A stretch of DNA of 36,540 bases. Source: JAAAOH01 sp041686235 (GTDB taxonomy: Bacteria; Spirochaetota; Spirochaetia; DSM-27196; PWMO01). The notes under the pieces are model-generated. The model saw only the letters and a program-made list of their open reading frames with translations. It searched no databases and had not been told where the DNA came from. The stretch spans positions 1 through 36,540 of the forward strand of contig JAWLED010000022.1 of NCBI GenBank assembly GCA_041686235.1, read 5' to 3'. The position numbers were made by a program, and so were the translations under genes. Within the stretch, counting starts at the first letter, position 1, and each line of letters begins with the position of its first letter. This document shows, one piece after another, positions 32,508-36,540 of the stretch.

Positions 32508-32536
32508 ATCATAAACCCCGTCTATGCTGTAGGCAA
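32508..32536 (-). promoter_or_regulatory. Sigma-70 promoter for the secreted-protein gene
   Basis: Minus strand TTGCCT (32536-32531), 17 nt, TATGAT (32513-32508). The predicted start near 32501 gives a 60-nt leader ending in a strong ribosome-binding site. Confidence 0.55.
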
Positions 32537-32608
32537 ACCAATTTTTTGTTCGGATCGCAGCCTTATTGGACAAAAAAGTCATAATTTCGGCCGTCTTTGC
32601 ACTTCATG

Positions 32609-34267
32609 TCAATCCGCAGACTCCATCTCGAGCGTTAGGGTCGGCTTGTCGCAAATCTCCGAAGGGCCGTAGTACTGAATTGCTCCCGGAAAACGATATG
32701 ATGTTTTCACGTTCCATTCGTCCCGGTGGGTCGCGTAGGTGCGAAACGGGGTGTCGTTGAGATCAACGAGTGCCTTCTTGATGACCGGCTTCAGCCGCCC
32801 CGCTCGTTGCTCGAGATTCATGAACATCGTCAGCGGAACGCCGCTCGGCTCCCATTGGTCGGCAGGCTTGGCGAGATTGCGCACCGAGGTTACGTAACCG
32901 GTCAGGCCGTTGGTGACGAGCGCGCACGCGGTGTAACCGAGCGTGTAGCAGTAGTCCGCGTCAAAATTGGAAGGAAATGCACACCGACCTTCATAGCCGA
33001 AGAAATGTCTCAAAGCGCTGAACTTGCCCGTAAAGTTCCCGGCGGACTTCATCTCGTTGAGTCTTGATTCCACCATGTCGATGAGCAGCTTCTCGGTCTC
33101 GATCCGCGAGACCTGGACGTTTCCGTGAGGGTCTCGGTCCATGAGCAGTTGTCGCTGTATCTCGTTGGGAAGCGAGGAGAAAACATAGGACGAGTCTCGA
33201 GAGAGCTTCTTGTTGATCCACTCCGATTGGTCCTCGTAGGTGTGAAGGGTCTGGAAGTACGCATTATCGTGGGCAAGGATACTGTTGAGCTCGCCGATCA
33301 TCGTTTTCATCTCCGGGATGAACTCGATGAGACCTTCAGGAACCAAGAAGACGCCGAAGTTCTCGCCATTGCGGGAGCGCGTGACCACGATCTCCACGAT
33401 GTGCTCCACGAGTTGGTCGAGTGTCTGTTGTTTCTCGGCGACCTCTTCGGAAATGATGCAGCCGTTGGGACGAGTCTGCAGAGCACACTCGAGAGCGATG
33501 TGGGAGGCTGACCGACCCATCAGCTTGATGAAGTGCCAATACTTTCGCGCGGAGCCGGCATCGCGTGCGATGTTCCCGATGAGCTCGGCATAGGTCTTCG
33601 TGGCCGTATCGAAGCCGAAAGAAGTCTCGATGTATTCGTTTTTGAGGTCGCGATCGATCGTTTTGGGCACCCCGATCACGCCGATATCCTCGTTTTGCGA
33701 GCGGAAGTACTCCGCGAGCAGTGCGGCGTTCGTGTTGGAATCATCTCCGCCGATTATGACCAGGGCGTTGAGGCCGTGCTTTTTGCAAGTATCGAGCGAG
33801 GTGCGAAACTGTTCTTCGGTTTCGATTTTCGTTCGCCCGGAGCCGATCATATCGAAGCCCCCGGTATTTCTGTATTCATCGGCGATCTCCGGGGTGATCT
33901 CGATATATTCGTCCTCGAGAATACCGCTCGGGCCGTTGAGAAATCCGAACAGTCGAGAGTCCTCGTGAGCGCTCTTGAGGGCGTCGAGTAGCCCGGTAAT
34001 TACGTTATGTCCGCCGGGGGCCTGTCCCCCGGAGAGCACGACGCCGACCTTGAGCGCGGAGAACTCCCCGGGAGTCTCGCGGGTCGTGAAACGTGCGATC
34101 GGCGCGCCGTAGGTGTTGGGAAACGCCTGCTTTAGCCCGCCGTGATCGCCGGCGGCTTCGGTCGATTCGCCGAAATCGACTGTGATGTTCTTCAATGAGT
34201 CCCGTAATGCGGGAGGGAGCTTGGGCGTGTAGGTGCGCCGAGCCTTTTGCAGAGGGGAGGGTTCCAT
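32609..34267 (-). CDS. pfp: Diphosphate--fructose-6-phosphate 1-phosphotransferase (PPi-PFK, long form)
   Basis: A 552-residue pyrophosphate-dependent phosphofructokinase of the long type found in spirochaetes, chlamydiae and plants. It phosphorylates fructose 6-phosphate reversibly in glycolysis. GVVLSGGQAPGGHNVI (about 75-90) is the phosphate-donor loop, IIGGDDSNTNAA (about 171-182) carries the PPi-type Asp, and GVPKTIDRDLKNEYIE (about 199-214) holds the catalytic Asp205 and Asp207. KLMGRSASHIALECAL and the late GYEGRCAFPSNFDADYC are further family segments. Lys202 before TID marks PPi use. Oddity: the usual TIDGD is TIDRD here (Arg206, one-base change from Gly). AAGGAG precedes the ATG, and a promoter lies 75 nt upstream. 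Confidence 0.93.
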   Translation of the reverse strand: MEPSPLQKARRTYTPKLPPALRDSLKNITVDFGESTEAAGDHGGLKQAFPNTYGAPIARFTTRETPGEFSALKVGVVLSGGQAPGGHNVITGLLDALKSAHEDSRLFGFLNGPSGILEDEYIEITPEIADEYRNTGGFDMIGSGRTKIETEEQFRTSLDTCKKHGLNALVIIGGDDSNTNAALLAEYFRSQNEDIGVIGVPKTIDRDLKNEYIETSFGFDTATKTYAELIGNIARDAGSARKYWHFIKLMGRSASHIALECALQTRPNGCIISEEVAEKQQTLDQLVEHIVEIVVTRSRNGENFGVFLVPEGLIEFIPEMKTMIGELNSILAHDNAYFQTLHTYEDQSEWINKKLSRDSSYVFSSLPNEIQRQLLMDRDPHGNVQVSRIETEKLLIDMVESRLNEMKSAGNFTGKFSALRHFFGYEGRCAFPSNFDADYCYTLGYTACALVTNGLTGYVTSVRNLAKPADQWEPSGVPLTMFMNLEQRAGRLKPVIKKALVDLNDTPFRTYATHRDEWNVKTSYRFPGAIQYYGPSEICDKPTLTLEMESAD

Positions 34268-34341
34268 GTAGCTACTCCTTATCTTTGAGTCGGTTAGGAT
34301 GTCGCGGAAGCGTTGTGTTGAATCGCGCTGAAATCACCCAA

Positions 34342-34370
34342 ATCTTAGCGTCCCTGGGCGGTTTTTTCAA
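34342..34370 (-). promoter_or_regulatory. Sigma-70 promoter for pfp
   Basis: Minus strand TTGAAA (34370-34365), 17 nt, TAAGAT (34347-34342). The predicted start near 34335 gives a 68-nt leader with AAGGAG before the ATG. Upstream, CGCCGGC (34377-34383) can pair with GCCGGCG (34401-34407), a possible weak end for galK. Confidence 0.55.
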
Positions 34371-34414
34371 TCGGCGCGCCGGCAGAGCCATACCGGGTGA
34401 GCCGGCGTTTGGCT

Positions 34415-35740
34415 TTAACCACTCGGGCGGTACCGCGCGAGCATACATGCGCCCACGTCACGCAACGAGAGCGGCGTGATGGAGCGCTCGCCGAAGACTT
34501 CGCTCATTGCGGTTCGGTATGCGCTTGCGCGCGCAACGGGAACGTAGGTTTGAATGGTACCGGCGAACCCACCGCCGTGTACCCGTGTGGCGCCCTCCGT
34601 ACGCGGCGGGTGAGGAAAGAGGTCGGGGCGCGATAGGAACTCTTCGCTGAGGGTGAGCGCGAGCGCGATCCCCTGGTGGGCGCTCGCCGAAGGGGGGTAG
34701 CAGTTCTGTAGGAGCCGCCATGACGAGCTCCCCGATTCACGGACCTCGGCAAGAAACCCGTGCAAGTCCCCGTCTTTGAGCATGCGGCCCTGGCGGGGCA
34801 CTCGGGCGTTTTCCCAAAAGAAGTGAACGGCTCTCAGAAGGGCCCTGTCATCGACCCGCCCCCGGAGCTCGGGAAGCTTAGCTCGGAAACGCTCGTAGGA
34901 TATCTCCCGCAGTCGTTCCACTCCCAGCGCAGAGGCAACCGAGTGCATTTCGGTGACTACCGAAGCGTAATCGTCGGTGAGATCCACATGGCTCTCGCCG
35001 GTGTGCACCGCAAACAGCTGATAGCCCTCGTTTTGAAAGCTCACCTTCATCCGCTCTACGAGGGGGTTCGTATCGTCTTCGAAATCTATGGCCACCACGC
35101 CGCCGGCAGCACAGGCAATCTGGTCCATGAGTCCGGAGGGTTTGCCGAAAAAGTGATTTTCCGCGTGGCGTCCCGCCTGCGCGATCTGTACCGGCGTGAG
35201 GTGCCCGTCGTTGTAGAGGAACGAAACGATGGTAGCAATGAGCACCTCGAATGATGCGGAAGAGCTCAACCCGGAGCCGGGTTCCACTCGGCTCGATACG
35301 GCCGCGTCAAAACCGCCGAGGACATATCCGCTCGATTCGAGAAAGGCGGCCACCCCCCGTATGAGCGAAGCCGGAGCTCCCTGTTCGGAGGCCTCGGGGT
35401 CGGTTGAAGAGAGGTCCACCTCGATGATCCCGCCGAAGCCCTCCGAGACCATACGCACGATGCGGTGGGGGCGCGGAGTGACGACGGCAACCGTGTCGAG
35501 GGTAACGCCGGCGGCAAGAACGCGTCCTCCGTTGTGGTCGGTGTGATTGCCGCCGAGCTCCGTACGGCCGGGGGCGGAGAAAAGCATCAAATGGTCGCCC
35601 TCGAAATGCCGCGCGAATGTCTCCACGAGATCGGCAAGTCGGTTGCGCTGATCGTCTAATTCTGTTTCGTAGACCGCGGCGAGTTCCTCGTCGAATGAAC
35701 CGTTACGGATGTCTGCGGAGAACCGAGTTGCACTGCTCAT
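34415..35740 (-). CDS. galK: Galactokinase
   Basis: A 441-residue GHMP kinase that phosphorylates D-galactose at C1, the entry step of the Leloir pathway. SAPGRTELGGNHTDHNGG (about 54-71) is the galactokinase signature in the GRTE form common in Clostridia and spirochaetes. EPGSGLSSSASFEVL is the ATP loop, GKPSGLMDQIACAAGG carries the catalytic Asp, and RVHGGGFAGTIQ is the third GHMP motif. It is slightly longer than most galactokinases. No clear ribosome-binding site precedes the ATG; TAGGCT eight nt upstream could be a -10 without a good -35. No galT or galE gene is in view. It is divergent from manA. Confidence 0.94.
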   Translation of the reverse strand: MSSATRFSADIRNGSFDEELAAVYETELDDQRNRLADLVETFARHFEGDHLMLFSAPGRTELGGNHTDHNGGRVLAAGVTLDTVAVVTPRPHRIVRMVSEGFGGIIEVDLSSTDPEASEQGAPASLIRGVAAFLESSGYVLGGFDAAVSSRVEPGSGLSSSASFEVLIATIVSFLYNDGHLTPVQIAQAGRHAENHFFGKPSGLMDQIACAAGGVVAIDFEDDTNPLVERMKVSFQNEGYQLFAVHTGESHVDLTDDYASVVTEMHSVASALGVERLREISYERFRAKLPELRGRVDDRALLRAVHFFWENARVPRQGRMLKDGDLHGFLAEVRESGSSSWRLLQNCYPPSASAHQGIALALTLSEEFLSRPDLFPHPPRTEGATRVHGGGFAGTIQTYVPVARASAYRTAMSEVFGERSITPLSLRDVGACMLARYRPSG

Positions 35741-35854
35741 GAGTGTTCAGCCTACCATGCGCAGCAACCGGGGGAAAGAGCAAACAGTGGGAAGAATGCA
35801 GCGCGCACCGCACACTGCGCAGGGCCGGGGTGCCTTCCGGGCGGCCGGTGAACG

Positions 35855-35883
35855 TTGACGGTATTATCGGGCAAAGCTACACT
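35855..35883 (+). promoter_or_regulatory. Leaderless promoter for manA
   Basis: TTGACG (35855-35860), 17 nt, TACACT (35878-35883), eight nt, then the ATG at 35892. No ribosome-binding site is visible. Confidence 0.55.
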
Positions 35884-35891
35884 GACCAGTC

Positions 35892-36540
35892 ATGGCGATT
35901 CTCGCGATGGTGAACACGATACAAAGCTACGACTGGGGTTCGGTGAGCGAGATACCGCGGCTGACCGGCATCGAAAACGCCGGTGGTGAGCCCATGGCCG
36001 AGCTGTGGATCGGCGCACATGCGCGGGCACCTTCGAAGGTTCGGCGCGACGGTCTGCTTATTCCACTTCCCGAGCTCTTTTCTCGAGAGCCCGAGAGAAC
36101 ACTTGGTAAGGCGGCGGGCCGGCGTTTCGACGGGCGATTACCGTTTCTCCTCAAAATTCTCTCGGCGGCGCGGCCCCTTTCCATTCAGGCCCATCCCGAC
36201 CGTGCTCAGGCCCGCGAGGGCTTCGCTCGGGAGGACGCTTGCGGTATCCCGCGCGATGCGTTCGAGCGCTCGTATCGAGACGATAACCACAAACCCGAGC
36301 TCATCCGCGCGGTAACCGAGTTTCGGGCACTGCGGGGATTTCGCTCGTATGCGGATATCGCCGAGGAGCTCGGCGGGGGCGAGTTTACGGTTCTTGGAAA
36401 CACCGTCGAGGAGCTTCGCCGTTCCCCCGGCGCGGATTCGTTGCGCCGCGTGTTTGCGGCACTTCTGTCGGCATCACCGCACGAGATAAGCAACGCGGCG
36501 AGGCGGCGGGCCGAGGCTCGTCTCTCGCAGGTTCCGGATG
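35892..36540 (+). CDS. manA: Mannose-6-phosphate isomerase, class I (3' end outside window)
   Basis: The first 216 residues of a type I phosphomannose isomerase, open to the window edge. The enzyme interconverts mannose 6-phosphate and fructose 6-phosphate, using zinc. NTIQSYDWGS near residue 8 and MAELWIGAHARAPS are the N-terminal signatures. LPFLLKILSAARPLSIQAHPD supplies two zinc ligands (Gln and His), and DDNHKPELI supplies the Glu and the HKPE motif. The start at 35892 fits a promoter ending eight nt upstream; an in-frame ATG at 35907 is possible. The product feeds directly into the PPi-phosphofructokinase step encoded nearby. Confidence 0.9.
   Translation, partial: MAILAMVNTIQSYDWGSVSEIPRLTGIENAGGEPMAELWIGAHARAPSKVRRDGLLIPLPELFSREPERTLGKAAGRRFDGRLPFLLKILSAARPLSIQAHPDRAQAREGFAREDACGIPRDAFERSYRDDNHKPELIRAVTEFRALRGFRSYADIAEELGGGEFTVLGNTVEELRRSPGADSLRRVFAALLSASPHEISNAARRRAEARLSQVPD

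Noticed and set aside
32563..32584. Terminator after pfp (TTATTGGAC with GTCATAA around six A)
   Set aside because: The stem is short with a bulge and its T-run lies in the loop rather than after the stem, so it is too weak to call.
1..36540. tRNA, rRNA, insertion sequences or prophage genes
   Set aside because: I looked for T-loop-like GGTTCGA words outside genes, rRNA signatures, transposase and integrase motifs and found none in intergenic DNA; matches to GGTTCGA fall within coding genes.

Overview
The window carries 29 protein-coding genes (one cut by the right edge) on high-GC DNA, with no rRNA or tRNA that I could find. It looks like a chromosomal segment of a high-GC bacterium, most likely a spirochaete (Spirochaetota). 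I infer this from gene content: a long pyrophosphate-dependent phosphofructokinase, a Clostridia/spirochaete-style galactokinase, a DUF2779 protein and a zinc-dependent phospholipase C-like protein, together with sigma-54 control. No rRNA marker is present, so the placement is tentative. The two runs of exactly 100 N (3293-3392 and 14557-14656) are scaffold gaps. Each is flanked by an identical sequence on both sides (82 and 35 bp), which points to unmerged contig overlaps rather than missing DNA.

Layout, left to right. A xylulokinase-like sugar kinase gene (+) with a long leader converges on and overlaps a minus-strand cluster: cysteine-free flavin oxidoreductase, then iron-sulfur flavoprotein, then MFS transporter. 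Next come alanine racemase and a nitroreductase (-), a second MFS transporter (+) and aconitase AcnA (+). A minus-strand housekeeping block follows. It holds rhomboid protease, prfA, prmC, rel and tpx, then proC, then serS with a sialic-acid-synthase-like gene. Divergent from the rhomboid gene is an NtrC-type response regulator (+). Downstream of it lie a near-consensus sigma-54 promoter and a five-gene peptide/nickel-type ABC transporter operon. The right end carries a phospholipase C-like gene (-), acetate kinase and a DUF2779 nuclease-like gene (+), a secreted protein of unknown function (-), PPi-phosphofructokinase (-), galactokinase (-) and a truncated mannose-6-phosphate isomerase (+).

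The metabolic genes fit a sugar-using organism: pentose, galactose and mannose entry, PPi-dependent glycolysis and acetate production. A lone aconitase and a lone proC serve biosynthesis. The regulator, sigma-54 promoter and transporter form a compact unit that reads as regulated uptake of peptides or another dpp-type substrate.

Two features of the non-coding DNA stand out. Several genes have a recognisable -35/-10 pair whose -10 element ends only 6-11 nt before the ATG, implying leaderless or nearly leaderless mRNAs. Also, short GC-rich tandem repeats recur both between genes and inside variable loops of proteins. The best candidate for something new is the 400-bp region 22245-22645. It combines TGCAT-type inverted repeats, a sigma-54 promoter and five ATGTAA direct repeats at 11-bp spacing.
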